Of a stretch of DNA of 64,000 nucleotides, positions 16,622 through 24,831 are shown piece by piece. The position numbers and the translations under genes are program-made. The stretch covers positions 41,762 to 105,761 of the forward strand of contig CAMSZT010000006.1 in assembly GCA_947066815.1 (NCBI GenBank), given 5' to 3'. Within the stretch, counting starts at the first letter, position 1; each line of letters starts with the position of its first letter. The notes under the pieces are model-generated. The model had not been told where the DNA came from and ran no database searches. It worked only from the letters and a program-made list of their open reading frames with translations. Source of the DNA: an uncultured Lachnotalea sp. (GTDB lineage: Bacteria; Bacillota; Clostridia; Lachnospirales; Lachnospiraceae).

Positions 16622-16859
16622 GGAAATCCGGAAAAATCAAGATGAAAATGTTACTTGCTTTGCATTCAGAAAAATATCGGGGCCTTTGTATGGGAAGGCT
16701 TTCAGGAGAAGAGGGAAGGCCGGGGCGCATGGGGAAACGGACCATGAGAGAAAGAGTGTTGCGGGACGATACTCCGAAGGGCCTTTTTCATGGGGACAGC
16801 CCTCTGGTCATCTGGTTGGGTTGTGTCTGCCGGGGCAGCTTACAAAAGGCGGACCCGGC

Positions 16860-17273
16860 CTATAGAGTATCGTGGGGAATCCCCTGTTTTCGTATGTACC
16901 GGGCGAGGACTCCGATGATTTCACAGGGATAAGGGGGTTCCGTATGCCAGTGCCTGCTCCCGGTCATTGCTTCCAGAAGGTCCGCGCCGCCGTGTTCCAT
17001 GATGGTGTCCCGGACATCCCGGATATTTTTGGAAACGGCGCCGACTGTGGTGCCGTGCCGCTCGGCGATGGGACCGTAGATCCTGCGGGAGACGTTGTCC
17101 ATGCGGGAGGTGTCTTCCGCCGCCATGAATACGGCTTCCATGAAGATCCGGCCCGCGACGCGGTGGCGGTAGATCCCGGCCGAATAAAAGAATTCCGGCG
17201 TGTCCGTATTCTGCCGGCTGTTTTTGCCGGAGTTTTCGCTGCTGTTCGTTCTGCTGCTGATGTGATCGTTCAT
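16860..17273 (-). CDS. Stand-alone Spo0A C-terminal-domain-like DNA-binding protein (copy 3)
   Basis: 137 residues from the ATG at 17273 (AAAGGAG eight bases upstream). Same plan as copy 2: a Ser/Asn-rich tail, then FFYSAGIYRHRVAGRIFMEA, MAAEDTSRM, IYGPIAERHGTTVGAVSKNI and RDVRDTIMEHGGADLLEAM. The intergenic stretches before copies 2 and 3 share TTCTTGAATA followed by GGGACAG on the minus strand, and the stretches after them share GGGGACAGCCC. The unit therefore duplicated together with its flanks. The order on the minus strand is copy 3, 2, 1. Confidence 0.7.
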   Translation of the reverse strand: MNDHISSRTNSSENSGKNSRQNTDTPEFFYSAGIYRHRVAGRIFMEAVFMAAEDTSRMDNVSRRIYGPIAERHGTTVGAVSKNIRDVRDTIMEHGGADLLEAMTGSRHWHTEPPYPCEIIGVLARYIRKQGIPHDTL

Positions 17274-17307
17274 TTTCTCTTCTCCTTTTGTGTTTTGAGG
17301 ACTGTCC

Positions 17308-17327
17308 CTATTCAAGAAATACGGAAA
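17308..17327 (-). promoter_or_regulatory. Conserved block upstream of Spo0A-like copy 3
   Basis: Minus-strand TTCTTGAATAGGGACAG, the counterpart of the block before copy 2, also followed upstream by CTTGATTTT. Confidence 0.35.
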
Positions 17328-17543
17328 AATCAGAGAAAATCAAGAGGGAGGATCCCTGGATCGGACAAGACAGGCAGGAAATAGGATTTCGGCGCCTGCC
17401 TGTGCCGGAAAAAGAAAAGGGTGCGGGGTGAACGGAGAGGATACAAGTTAATTAAGGAAAAGAAAGCGTGAGAAAAGGAGGCGTGTGAAAACGAAACGGC
17501 ATATCCGGGGCATACCGGAACGGCCCGGTTCCCCGCTTTCTTT

Positions 17544-17657
17544 TCAGGACGACGGAGACGTAAAGCGCGTATACATAATGGCCAGATATCCATAAAATAA
17601 AATGTAGAGTATGATCCTCAAAATGATAAAAAACTGTTCCTCATTCGGTCGTTTCAT
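17544..17657 (-). CDS. Possible 37-residue single-span membrane protein
   Basis: A short minus-strand frame starts with MKRPNEEQFFIILRIILY, has about 20 hydrophobic residues (ILRIILYILFYGYLAIMY) and ends RFTSPSS. AAAGG lies seven bases before the ATG. The amphipathic start, single span and polar tail look like a real small membrane protein. Length alone cannot exclude chance. No family is recognised. The surrounding intergenic DNA (17328-17543 and 17658-17861) holds no other convincing gene. Confidence 0.4.
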   Translation of the reverse strand: MKRPNEEQFFIILRIILYILFYGYLAIMYTRFTSPSS

Positions 17658-17861
17658 GGGTGTGCCTTTCTGCGATAGGGATTTGGCACCGACGCAGGAA
17701 CATCCACTGTACATCGGCGTCAACGTCTATTGTATAACAGAGCGGTGTCCGATAGCAAGAAAATTTGCATTAACAGACGGATTAAATGGAAGATTGTACC
17801 AAAAAAAGAACATGGAAAATATCCGGATTGCCCGGAGGGGGAATTTAAATTCGGCGAATCC

Positions 17862-17890
17862 TTGACGGCCGGCTTGTTTTGTGGTATAGT
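17862..17890 (+). promoter_or_regulatory. Sigma-A promoter of rpmG-secE-nusG
   Basis: TTGACG (17862-17867), 17-base spacer, TATAGT (17885-17890). The leader is about 120 bases. Confidence 0.8.
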
Positions 17891-18019
17891 AAATAGGCGT
17901 ATGGAAGCGGAGGGCTCTTTTTTTTTGCCCGGGAAATGGCGGATGCTCCGGGCAGAAGCGTATCCGGGGCGGAAGAAAACGGGTCCAGATCACAAAAAAT
18001 AATAACGGAGGTGGAAGTT

Positions 18020-18169
18020 GTGCGTGTAAGGATTACATTGGCATGTACGGAATGCAAGCAGCGAAATTACAACATGACAAAGGATAAGAAAGCACATCCT
18101 GAGAGAATGGAGACCAAGAAGTACTGCAGATTCTGCAGGACGCATACGATGCACAAGGAAACGAAGTAA
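18020..18169 (+). CDS. rpmG: 50S ribosomal protein L33
   Basis: 49 residues from a GTG with GGAGG eight bases upstream. The sequence [15 protein letters not shown] and [17 protein letters not shown] is L33 of the zinc-binding type, with both CxxC pairs present. It is the first gene of the conserved rpmG-secE-nusG cluster, 32 bp before secE. Confidence 0.97.
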   Translation: MRVRITLACTECKQRNYNMTKDKKAHPERMETKKYCRFCRTHTMHKETK

Positions 18170-18201
18170 GCGGACGGCGGCATAAGGAAAGCGAGAAGGA
18201 C

Positions 18202-18393
18202 ATGGAAGAAAGCGCAAAAAAGAAAAAAAGCTTATTCAAAAGCCTGAAGGCCGAGTTCAAAAAGGTGATCTGGCCTGACAAAAAATCTTTCACAAGGCAG
18301 ACCATCGCAGTACTGCTCACATCGGTGTTCCTCGGCGCGCTGATCGCACTTTTGGATCTGGTGATCAAATTCGGCATCAATTTCGTGATATAA
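18202..18393 (+). CDS. secE: Preprotein translocase subunit SecE
   Basis: 63 residues: a Lys-rich N-terminus, the conserved amphipathic segment KAEFKKVIWPDKKS, and one transmembrane helix (about residues 36-60). This is the single-span Gram-positive form that clamps SecY in the membrane. It lies between rpmG and nusG, as is usual. Confidence 0.96.
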   Translation: MEESAKKKKSLFKSLKAEFKKVIWPDKKSFTRQTIAVLLTSVFLGALIALLDLVIKFGINFVI

Positions 18394-18408
18394 GGATAAG
18401 GTGAAGAT

Positions 18409-18924
18409 ATGTCAGAGGCGAATTGGTATGTGGTCCATACTTATTCCGGATATGAAAACAAGGTGAAGGTTGACATTGAAAAAACAATCGAAAACAGGAA
18501 CCTCCATGACCAGATCCTGGAAGTGACCGTGCCGATGCAGGATGTCGTCGAGGTCAAGAACGGCATGAGGAAGCAGGTCCAGAAGAAAATGTTTCCCGGC
18601 TATGTCCTGATCAATATGGTCATGAATGACGAAACATGGTATGTCGTAAGGAACACCAGAGGCGTGACGGGCTTTGTGGGTCCGGGCTCCAAGCCGGTGC
18701 CCCTCTCCGAGGAGGAGATGCGGCCTCTCGGCATCAGGGGCGGCGAGATCACCCTGGACTTTGAGCTCGGGGATGCGGTGATCGTTACCTCCGGCGCCTG
18801 GGAAGGGACCGTGGGCAACATAAAGGGCATCAACGAGGGCAAGCAGAGCGTCACCATCAACGTGGACATGTTCGGCCGGGAGACCCCGGTGGAGCTGAAT
18901 TTCACGGAAGTGAAGAAGATGTAA
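18409..18924 (+). CDS. nusG: Transcription termination/antitermination factor NusG
   Basis: 171 residues. The NGN domain opens with WYVVHTYSGYENKVK and includes MFPGYVLINM and TRGVTGFVG. The KOW domain near the end has GDAVIVTSGAWEGTVGNIKG. It binds RNA polymerase to modulate pausing and couples transcription to translation. The start has AAGGTGAAGAT upstream. The next gene, rplK, follows after about 110 bases. Confidence 0.97.
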   Translation: MSEANWYVVHTYSGYENKVKVDIEKTIENRNLHDQILEVTVPMQDVVEVKNGMRKQVQKKMFPGYVLINMVMNDETWYVVRNTRGVTGFVGPGSKPVPLSEEEMRPLGIRGGEITLDFELGDAVIVTSGAWEGTVGNIKGINEGKQSVTINVDMFGRETPVELNFTEVKKM

Positions 18925-19035
18925 CGGAAGGAAGCGTCTGCCGAAGGATCGTTCCGGGGCAGCGCGTGGGAGGCGTAAGCCGTTAATCAGGGCGGGAGAC
19001 CGTCCATTACCACAAGTATTTAGGAGGTGCCTAAC

Positions 19036-19461
19036 ATGGCAAAGAAAGTAACAGGTTATATTAAATTACAGATTCCCGCCGGCAAGGCGACACCCGCACC
19101 GCCGGTCGGCCCTGCGCTTGGACAGCACGGTGTGAACATTGTCCAGTTTACCAAGGAATTTAACGCGAGGACGGCAGACAAGGGCGATCTGATCATCCCT
19201 GTCGTCATCACCGTATATGCGGACAGAAGCTTCAGCTTCGTCACCAAGACCCCGCCCGCGGCCGTTCTGTTAAAGAAAGCCTGCAACATCAAATCCGGTT
19301 CCGGCGTTCCCAACAGGAACAAGGTGGCCAGCATTTCCAGGGCAAAGCTCCAGGAGATCGCCGAGATGAAGATGCCCGACCTGAACGCGGCTTCCGTCGA
19401 GGCTGCCATGAGCATGGTGGCAGGCACGGCCCGCAGCATGGGGATCACCGTTGAGGACTGA
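19036..19461 (+). CDS. rplK: 50S ribosomal protein L11
   Basis: 141 residues, the usual length. The hallmarks are [35 protein letters not shown] and the C-terminal RNA-binding domain ending [17 protein letters not shown] is eight bases before the ATG at 19036, which is preferred to the in-frame GTG at 19027. Confidence 0.98.
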   Translation: MAKKVTGYIKLQIPAGKATPAPPVGPALGQHGVNIVQFTKEFNARTADKGDLIIPVVITVYADRSFSFVTKTPPAAVLLKKACNIKSGSGVPNRNKVASISRAKLQEIAEMKMPDLNAASVEAAMSMVAGTARSMGITVED

Positions 19462-19525
19462 TTTGGACAATGTCATTGATCTGTGGGAGGGATATTCCCG
19501 CAATTACCACTAGGAGGTTTATTTC

Positions 19526-20218
19526 ATGAAAAGAGGAAAGAAATACGCAGAAGCTGCTAAATTAGTTGACCGTACCATCCAGTATGATCCGGCAGACGCG
19601 GTTGCCCTGGTCAAGAAGACTGCAGTCGCCAAATTCGACGAGACCATCGAGGCCCACATCAGGACGGGCTGCGACGGACGTCATGCGGACCAGCAGATCC
19701 GGGGCGCGGTCGTGCTGCCCCACGGCACCGGCAAGACGGTCCGTGTCCTGGTGTTCGCAAAGAATGCCAAGGCGGACGAGGCCCAGGCCGCAGGCGCTGA
19801 TTTCGTGGGCGCCGAGGAGCTGATCCCGAAGATCCAGAACGAAGGCTGGCTGGACTTCGACGTGGTCGTCGCGACTCCCGACATGATGGGCGTGGTCGGC
19901 CGTCTGGGCCGCGTGTTAGGCCCCAAGGGCCTGATGCCCAACCCCAAGGCGGGAACCGTCACCATGGATGTGGCAAAGGCTATCGCCGATATCAAAGCCG
20001 GTAAGATCGAGTACAGACTGGATAAGACCAACATCGTACACGTACCGCTGGGCAAGGCTTCCTTCACCGAGGAGCAGTTGTCCGAAAACTTCCAGACGTT
20101 AATGAATGCAATCATAAAGGCAAGACCCAGCGCGCTGAAGGGCCAGTATCTGAGGAGTGTCACCCTGACCTCCACCATGGGCCCCGGCGTGAAAGTGAAC
20201 CCTATGAAACTGATGTAA
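19526..20218 (+). CDS. rplA: 50S ribosomal protein L1
   Basis: 230 residues. It begins [15 protein letters not shown]. It includes [13 protein letters not shown] and the conserved [17 protein letters not shown] segment of the rRNA- and mRNA-binding domain, with a C-terminal [21 protein letters not shown] lies upstream. It probably also represses its own operon by binding the leader mRNA, as L1 does elsewhere. Confidence 0.98.
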   Translation: MKRGKKYAEAAKLVDRTIQYDPADAVALVKKTAVAKFDETIEAHIRTGCDGRHADQQIRGAVVLPHGTGKTVRVLVFAKNAKADEAQAAGADFVGAEELIPKIQNEGWLDFDVVVATPDMMGVVGRLGRVLGPKGLMPNPKAGTVTMDVAKAIADIKAGKIEYRLDKTNIVHVPLGKASFTEEQLSENFQTLMNAIIKARPSALKGQYLRSVTLTSTMGPGVKVNPMKLM

Positions 20219-20325
20219 GCAATGTGATACAAGCAATGAGCCGTGCGGGGGAGACGGGTGGCGATTCGGCCGTTTGCGGACGGAATTGCCATTCGTCGAG
20301 CCCATAGGGCGAATGCCCTCAGCGA

Positions 20326-20358
20326 CAGAGCGTGAGCTCTGGAGCTGCAGCACGGCGG
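20326..20358 (+). repeat. 33-bp direct repeat, copy 1
   Basis: CAGAGC(G/A)TGAGCTCTGGAG then (C/T)TGCAG(C/T)ACGGCGG; it matches 20417-20449 with three or four differences. It contains the palindrome GAGCTC. Confidence 0.7.
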
Positions 20359-20416
20359 GTGACCGTGAGCAGAGTCTGTCGTCTGTGGATTTCCGGAGGG
20401 GAAATATTTGAGAAGC

Positions 20417-20449
20417 CAGAGCATGAGCTCTGGAGTTGCAGTACGGCGG
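20417..20449 (+). repeat. 33-bp direct repeat, copy 2
   Basis: Second copy of 20326-20358, 91 bases downstream in the same orientation. Confidence 0.7.
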
Positions 20450-20500
20450 AGCAGGGATGGAGCGCACGATCCGGCCGCTTGCGAAAAAGTAAATCAGAGA

Positions 20501-20529
20501 TTGACACAGAAGACGATCTGTGTTATCTT
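20501..20529 (+). promoter_or_regulatory. Sigma-A promoter of rplJ-rplL
   Basis: TTGACA (20501-20506), 17-base spacer, TATCTT (20524-20529). Confidence 0.75.
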
Positions 20530-20539
20530 ATACAAGTAC

Positions 20540-20666
20540 GTCCCGTGCGTACATTTGCCGAAGACAGCAGGTACTGAAAAGTGTAAGCGGATGCGCCTGC
20601 CGAGGAAATGAGATTGACGATATGTGAATCCTTATGCCCCGCATGTCTTTTGCATGCGGGGCTTTT
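20540..20666 (+). ncRNA. Ribosomal protein L10 leader with attenuator
   Basis: The leader between the promoter and rplJ contains the conserved TGCCGAGG element (about 20598-20605) of L10 leaders. It ends in a strong intrinsic hairpin: GCCCCGCATG (20636-20645) pairs with CATGCGGGGC (20653-20662), then TTTT. In this family, excess L10(L12) complex binds the leader and promotes termination, so rplJ-rplL are held at the needed level. Confidence 0.8.
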
Positions 20667-20757
20667 CTTTACAGGAAAGATTCGGCAAAAAAGCGGCGCG
20701 CAGAGTCGGAAAGGCTTTGCGGTACGCGGCGAAAATATGGAAAAGGAGGAAAAAAGA

Positions 20758-21246
20758 ATGGCGAAGGTAGAATTGAAACAGCCTGTTGTGGAAGAGATCT
20801 CCAACCTTCTGAAAGAAGCGAAATCCGCAGTGCTGGTAGATTACCGCGGCCTGACTGTGGAGCAGGACACGGAACTGCGCAGACAGCTTCGGGCAGCCGG
20901 GGTCAATTACAAGGTATACAAGAATACCATGATCAACTTTGCGGTCCAGGGCACGGATTTTGAGCCTTTAAAGGCAGACCTGGAAGGCCCGACCGCACTG
21001 GCAACGTCCGCCACGGACGAGACGGCGCCTGCCCGCATACTCAACGAGTTCGCGAAGAAGGCAGATAAGCTGGAGCTTAAATCCGGCGTGGTGGAAGGGA
21101 CTTACTACGACACGGCCGGCATCAAGGTGATCGCGACGATCCCCGGCAGGGAAGAACTGCTCGGAAAGCTGCTGGGAAGCATCCAGTCTCCTATTGCGAA
21201 CCTGGCCCGTGTGCTCAGCCAGATCGCGGAAGCGAAGGCAGAATAG
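20758..21246 (+). CDS. rplJ: 50S ribosomal protein L10
   Basis: 162 residues from the ATG at 20758 (AAAGGAGGA upstream); the longer open frame from 20608 crosses the leader terminator and is not coding. It has KSAVLVDYRGLTVEQDTELR and VYKNTMINFA of the rRNA-binding domain and a C-terminal helix (NLARVLSQIAEAKAE) that docks L7/L12 dimers. The TAG stop shows that this organism uses amber as a normal stop. Confidence 0.97.
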   Translation: MAKVELKQPVVEEISNLLKEAKSAVLVDYRGLTVEQDTELRRQLRAAGVNYKVYKNTMINFAVQGTDFEPLKADLEGPTALATSATDETAPARILNEFAKKADKLELKSGVVEGTYYDTAGIKVIATIPGREELLGKLLGSIQSPIANLARVLSQIAEAKAE

Positions 21247-21347
21247 CCGGTTTTATCCTGTGGGCAGAGTGCTGCTCTACCGGCAGGACTGCACAAATGT
21301 GAAATGTATTTATGAAATCATATAAAAATCAATGGAGGTAAATTCAA

Positions 21348-21722
21348 ATGGCAAAATTAACGACTGCGGAATTTATTGATGCGATCAAAGAGTTAAGCGT
21401 ATTGGAGTTAAATGAACTGGTAAAGGCCTGTGAGGAAGAGTTCGGCGTGTCCGCGGCAGCAGGTGTCGTCGTGGCAGCGGCGGGCGCAGGCGCAGCCGCC
21501 GAGGAGGAGAAGACTGAGTTTGATGTTGAGCTGACTGAGGTTGGCCCCAACAAGGTTAAAGTCATCAAGGTTGTCCGTGAGGCGACCGGCCTTGGCCTGA
21601 AAGAGGCGAAGGAAGTCGTAGACGGCGCTCCCAAGGTTGTGAAGGCTCAGGCCACCAAGGAAGAGGCCGAGGAGCTGAAGGCGAAGCTGGAAGGCGAGGG
21701 AGCCAAGGTCACCCTGAAATAA
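21348..21722 (+). CDS. rplL: 50S ribosomal protein L7/L12
   Basis: 124 residues. The N-terminal dimerisation domain includes [19 protein letters not shown]. An Ala-rich hinge follows ([11 protein letters not shown]). The C-terminal domain that recruits translation factors has [27 protein letters not shown] precedes the ATG. It is the last gene of the ribosomal run; rpoB does not follow. Confidence 0.98.
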   Translation: MAKLTTAEFIDAIKELSVLELNELVKACEEEFGVSAAAGVVVAAAGAGAAAEEEKTEFDVELTEVGPNKVKVIKVVREATGLGLKEAKEVVDGAPKVVKAQATKEEAEELKAKLEGEGAKVTLK

Positions 21723-21740
21723 TCAGACCGATCAAAAACA

Positions 21741-21779
21741 AAAAAACCGTACCGGAGGACGTCCGGTACGGTTTTTTTG
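21741..21779 (+). terminator. Intrinsic terminator after rplL
   Basis: ACCGTACCGGA (21746-21756) pairs with TCCGGTACGGT (21762-21772), flanked by A-run and T-run, so it could act on both strands. Confidence 0.9.
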
Positions 21780-21823
21780 TCTTTAAATATTTGCTAAAAT
21801 GATGAAGAACTGTGCTTTTAAAA

Positions 21824-21852
21824 TTGACACCTTGTGAAATATAATATATAAT
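21824..21852 (+). promoter_or_regulatory. Sigma-A promoter of the NhaC-type gene
   Basis: TTGACA (21824-21829), 17-base spacer, TATAAT (21847-21852): a consensus promoter. The leader is about 110 bases and AT-rich. Confidence 0.85.
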
Positions 21853-21970
21853 ATTAGCATATTGTGCCGAGATAAACGTGAAAACAACCAAAAATATTTT
21901 TTAAAAACGAGTATTTATATAAAAAAATGATGGTTCTCCGGCGCAAAATAATGAACAAGGGGGTTACATA

Positions 21971-23440
21971 ATGTCAAAGGAGAAGAAGGCCAAAAAGGTG
22001 AGGGAGAAACGGACTCCGACGTTTCTGGAATCGCTCATTCCCATTATCGCCATGCTGCTGATCTTGACCATCGGAAAGGGCGTGCTGGGGTTCGCCACGG
22101 AGCCGCTGTTGATTCTGGTGGCCTGCGTGGCGGCGATCATCGCCTTCCGGGTGGGCTGCACTTGGGATGAGATGATGGACGAGATTTGCCAGAAGATCGC
22201 AAAGGGGATGCCGTCGATCCTGATTCTGATCACCGTGGGCGCCATGGTGGGAACCTGGATGTCTTCGGGCACCATTCCCATGATGATTTATTACGGCGTG
22301 CAGATCGTCAGCCCGAAATTTCTGCTGGTGACGGCGTTCCTGATCACCGCGGTGGTTTCCGTGGTTACCGGAACTTCTTGGGGCTCCGTGGCCACCATGG
22401 GCGTGGCCCTGATGGGGATTGCGGAGGCTCTGGGCGTCTCGCTGCCGGCGACCGCGGGCGCGGTCATTGCGGGCAGCTATTTCGGCGACAAGATATCGCC
22501 GCTGTCTGACACCACGAACCTGGCTCCCATGGCTGCGGGCAGCCAGCTCTATGAGCACATCGGCCATATGTTTTACACGACCATTCCCGCCACGATCGTT
22601 TCCCTGATCGTGTACGCGATTGTGGGGCTGAATGCGAACGCCGGCGTCAGCGTGTCCTCGGATACGGTCACGACGCTGCTTGGCCAGCTGGACAGCATGT
22701 ACCATTGGAACATTTTGATCATTCTGCCGATCATCATCGTTTTGGCCGGTTCGCTCCTGCGCCTGCCCACGATTCCCGTCATGCTGGGAAGCTGCGTGGT
22801 GGCGGGGCTTGAGGGCATTTTCCTCCAGGGCGTTTCTTTGAAGAACGTGCTGGGAGCGACGGTCAACGGTTTCGACGTTTCCATGATCTCCCGCTCGGGC
22901 TTTGACGCGGCGAACGCAGCGGAAAGCGTGACCAAGTTGTTGAACCGGGGCGGCATGATGAGTATCATGACCACGACGCTCCTGGTGCTCTGCGCCTTCT
23001 GCTTTGCGGGCATCATGAGCAAGGCGGGCTTCCTGGAGGTGGTGCTCCAGAAGATTCTGTCCGTCGCAAAGAGCACCGGCTCCCTGATTTTGGCGACTGT
23101 GGTGTCCTGTATCACCATGGCGCTCTGTACCGGAAACTCCTACCTGTCCATTTTGATTCCCGGCGAGATGTTCAAGGACGCTTACCGTGAGCGGGGACTG
23201 GCGGCTAAAAACCTCTCCCGGACCCTGGAGGACGCAGGTACGGTGTTCGTGCCCTTGGTGCCTTGGTCCGCCGCCGGCGCCTATATGGCGGCGACCACCG
23301 GAGTGGCAACCCTGTCCTACCTGCCGTGGGCGATTCTGTGCTATACCGGGTTCATCTTTGCCATTATCTGGGGCTATACCGGATTTGGTATTGCGAAGCT
23401 TGACGACGAGGAAAAGAAGGCCGGCAGCTCCGAGGGATGA
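21971..23440 (+). CDS. NhaC-family Na+/H+ antiporter
   Basis: 489 residues with about eleven hydrophobic spans and a Lys/Arg-rich cytoplasmic start. The family signature TAGAVIAGSYFGDKISPLSD followed by TTNLAP lies around residues 160-185. The second-half motif MALCTGNSYLSILIPGEMF is also typical. Family members exchange sodium for protons, and some exchange malate/lactate or amino-acid-derived anions. It is separated by 63 bases from an isoaspartyl dipeptidase gene on the same strand, so a coupled peptide or amino-acid role is possible. Confidence 0.88.
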   Translation: MSKEKKAKKVREKRTPTFLESLIPIIAMLLILTIGKGVLGFATEPLLILVACVAAIIAFRVGCTWDEMMDEICQKIAKGMPSILILITVGAMVGTWMSSGTIPMMIYYGVQIVSPKFLLVTAFLITAVVSVVTGTSWGSVATMGVALMGIAEALGVSLPATAGAVIAGSYFGDKISPLSDTTNLAPMAAGSQLYEHIGHMFYTTIPATIVSLIVYAIVGLNANAGVSVSSDTVTTLLGQLDSMYHWNILIILPIIIVLAGSLLRLPTIPVMLGSCVVAGLEGIFLQGVSLKNVLGATVNGFDVSMISRSGFDAANAAESVTKLLNRGGMMSIMTTTLLVLCAFCFAGIMSKAGFLEVVLQKILSVAKSTGSLILATVVSCITMALCTGNSYLSILIPGEMFKDAYRERGLAAKNLSRTLEDAGTVFVPLVPWSAAGAYMAATTGVATLSYLPWAILCYTGFIFAIIWGYTGFGIAKLDDEEKKAGSSEG

Positions 23441-23503
23441 ATCCCTTGACGGTGCCTTTTGCAGGAAACTTGTTGGATATTGTGAGAAGCGAGGAATGAT
23501 GGG

Positions 23504-24664
23504 ATGATCAAACTACTGAAACATGCGGACGTATACGCTCCGGAACACCTGGGGAAGAAGGACGTGCTGATCGTCGGGGATAAGATCTGCCGGATTGCAG
23601 ATCGGATCGAAGGCTATGAGGGCCTGCCGGAGGTGGAAGTTTTTGAGCTGGAGGGACGAAAGCTGGTTCCCGGATACATTGACCTCCATGTCCACATCAC
23701 CGGAGGAGGCGGAGAGCAGGGACCGGCCTCCAGGGTTCCGGAGTCCCAGCTGAGCGTGTTCGTGAAGAACGGCATTACCACCGTGGTGGGGCTTTTGGGG
23801 ACGGACGGGATCACCAGAAGCATGGAGAACCTGGTCGCCAAGGCCCAGGCCCTCGGGGACGAGGGAATCACCGTCTACGTGCTCAGCAGTTCTTACGTCT
23901 ACCCTCCCGTGACCCTCACCGGAGATTTGGAGAAGGACATCATGATGGTGGAGCCCATCATAGGCGTCAAGGTGGCCGTCAGCGACCATAGAAGTTCCAA
24001 TCCCACGGGCGAGGAGCTTATCCGCCTGGCGACGGCGGCCAGAAGGGCCGGTCTGCTGAGCAACAAGGCGGGGCTTGTGACCATGCATATGGGTTCTGGA
24101 AAAGGCGGGCTGGATCCGGTGTTTTATGCGCTGGACCATTCCGACCTTCCGGCCAGAAATCTTCTGCCCACCCACATGGGGAGGAGCCGGGAGCTGATCG
24201 GACAGGGCGTGGAGCTGGTCCGCCGGGGAGGATACATGGACGTCACGGCCGGCTGCGACCCGGCCGAGGTGGAGGCGATGGCCGACATGATCGAGTACGC
24301 GCTGAGTCAGGAGGGATGCGGCGCAGAGCACGTCACGGTTTCCAGTGACGGTTACGGCAGTCAGCCCCGGTTCAACGAGCTGGGCGAATGCGTGGGACTG
24401 ACCTATGCATCCCCCGGTTCGCTTCACGAGACGGTCCGCTGTCTGGCCGACCGGGGACGGAAGCTGGAGGAGATCCTGAGACTGGTGACTTCCACGCCGG
24501 CGGACGTGCTGGGCAAGGTCGGTGTGAAGGGGTGCGTGGCCGAGGGGGCGGACGCGGACCTTCTGGTGCTGTCCGGCAGCCTGGAAATCGACGGGCTGTT
24601 TGCCGGGGGGCGGAAAGCTCTTTGGAACGGAGAGGTTCTCATGCGGGGAAGATTTGAAGCGTGA
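23504..24664 (+). CDS. iadA: Beta-aspartyl (isoaspartyl) dipeptidase
   Basis: 386 residues of the amidohydrolase superfamily. The HVH pair (residues 62-64) sits in the IadA-specific HVHITGGGGEQG segment. Other metal ligands are the Lys of IGVKVAVSDHRSS (the carboxylated bridging Lys), His of VTMHMGSGK, His of LPTHMGRS and Asp of VSSDGYGSQP. The enzyme cleaves L-isoaspartyl dipeptides left by protein degradation. It probably shares the NhaC promoter. Length and motifs are complete. Confidence 0.92.
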   Translation: MIKLLKHADVYAPEHLGKKDVLIVGDKICRIADRIEGYEGLPEVEVFELEGRKLVPGYIDLHVHITGGGGEQGPASRVPESQLSVFVKNGITTVVGLLGTDGITRSMENLVAKAQALGDEGITVYVLSSSYVYPPVTLTGDLEKDIMMVEPIIGVKVAVSDHRSSNPTGEELIRLATAARRAGLLSNKAGLVTMHMGSGKGGLDPVFYALDHSDLPARNLLPTHMGRSRELIGQGVELVRRGGYMDVTAGCDPAEVEAMADMIEYALSQEGCGAEHVTVSSDGYGSQPRFNELGECVGLTYASPGSLHETVRCLADRGRKLEEILRLVTSTPADVLGKVGVKGCVAEGADADLLVLSGSLEIDGLFAGGRKALWNGEVLMRGRFEA

Positions 24665-24732
24665 TTGTGCCGGCGGGCTTTGCTGTCGCGAGAGACTGGC
24701 GGAGTGAGCTGTGTCGGAGAGGTTTTGTGATG

Positions 24733-24776
24733 AAAGCCGCCCTGCCGGAAACATATCCGGACATGGCGGCTTTTGC
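24733..24776 (+). terminator. Intrinsic terminator between iadA and the convergent lacI-type gene
   Basis: AAAGCCGCC pairs with GGCGGCTTT, with inner CCGG/CCGG, followed by TTTTGC. The A-run on the left side lets it serve both directions. Confidence 0.8.
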
Positions 24777-24831
24777 GTGTGCGGAGGGGAAGCATGCGTC
24801 CGCCCGATGATGCGTGGGTGAGAAAGGAAGG

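Larger units (their letters stand above)
20219..20500. other. Intergenic stretch between rplA and the rplJ promoter
   Basis: No gene is supported here. The stretch contains a dyad (CCATTCG near 20288 with CGAATG near 20310) and a 33-bp direct repeat listed separately. It may be a degenerate repeat element. Confidence 0.5.

Noticed and set aside
17330..17593. Minus-strand 87-codon frame
   Set aside because: Arg/Ser-rich composition and no start signal; judged chance.
17611..17865. Plus-strand 84-codon frame before the rpmG promoter
   Set aside because: No SD, no motif and poor codon pattern; the opposite strand gives a more convincing short membrane protein.
20608..20757. N-terminal extension of rplJ
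   Set aside because: It runs through the L10-leader terminator, and L10 homology begins at 20758 after a strong SD.
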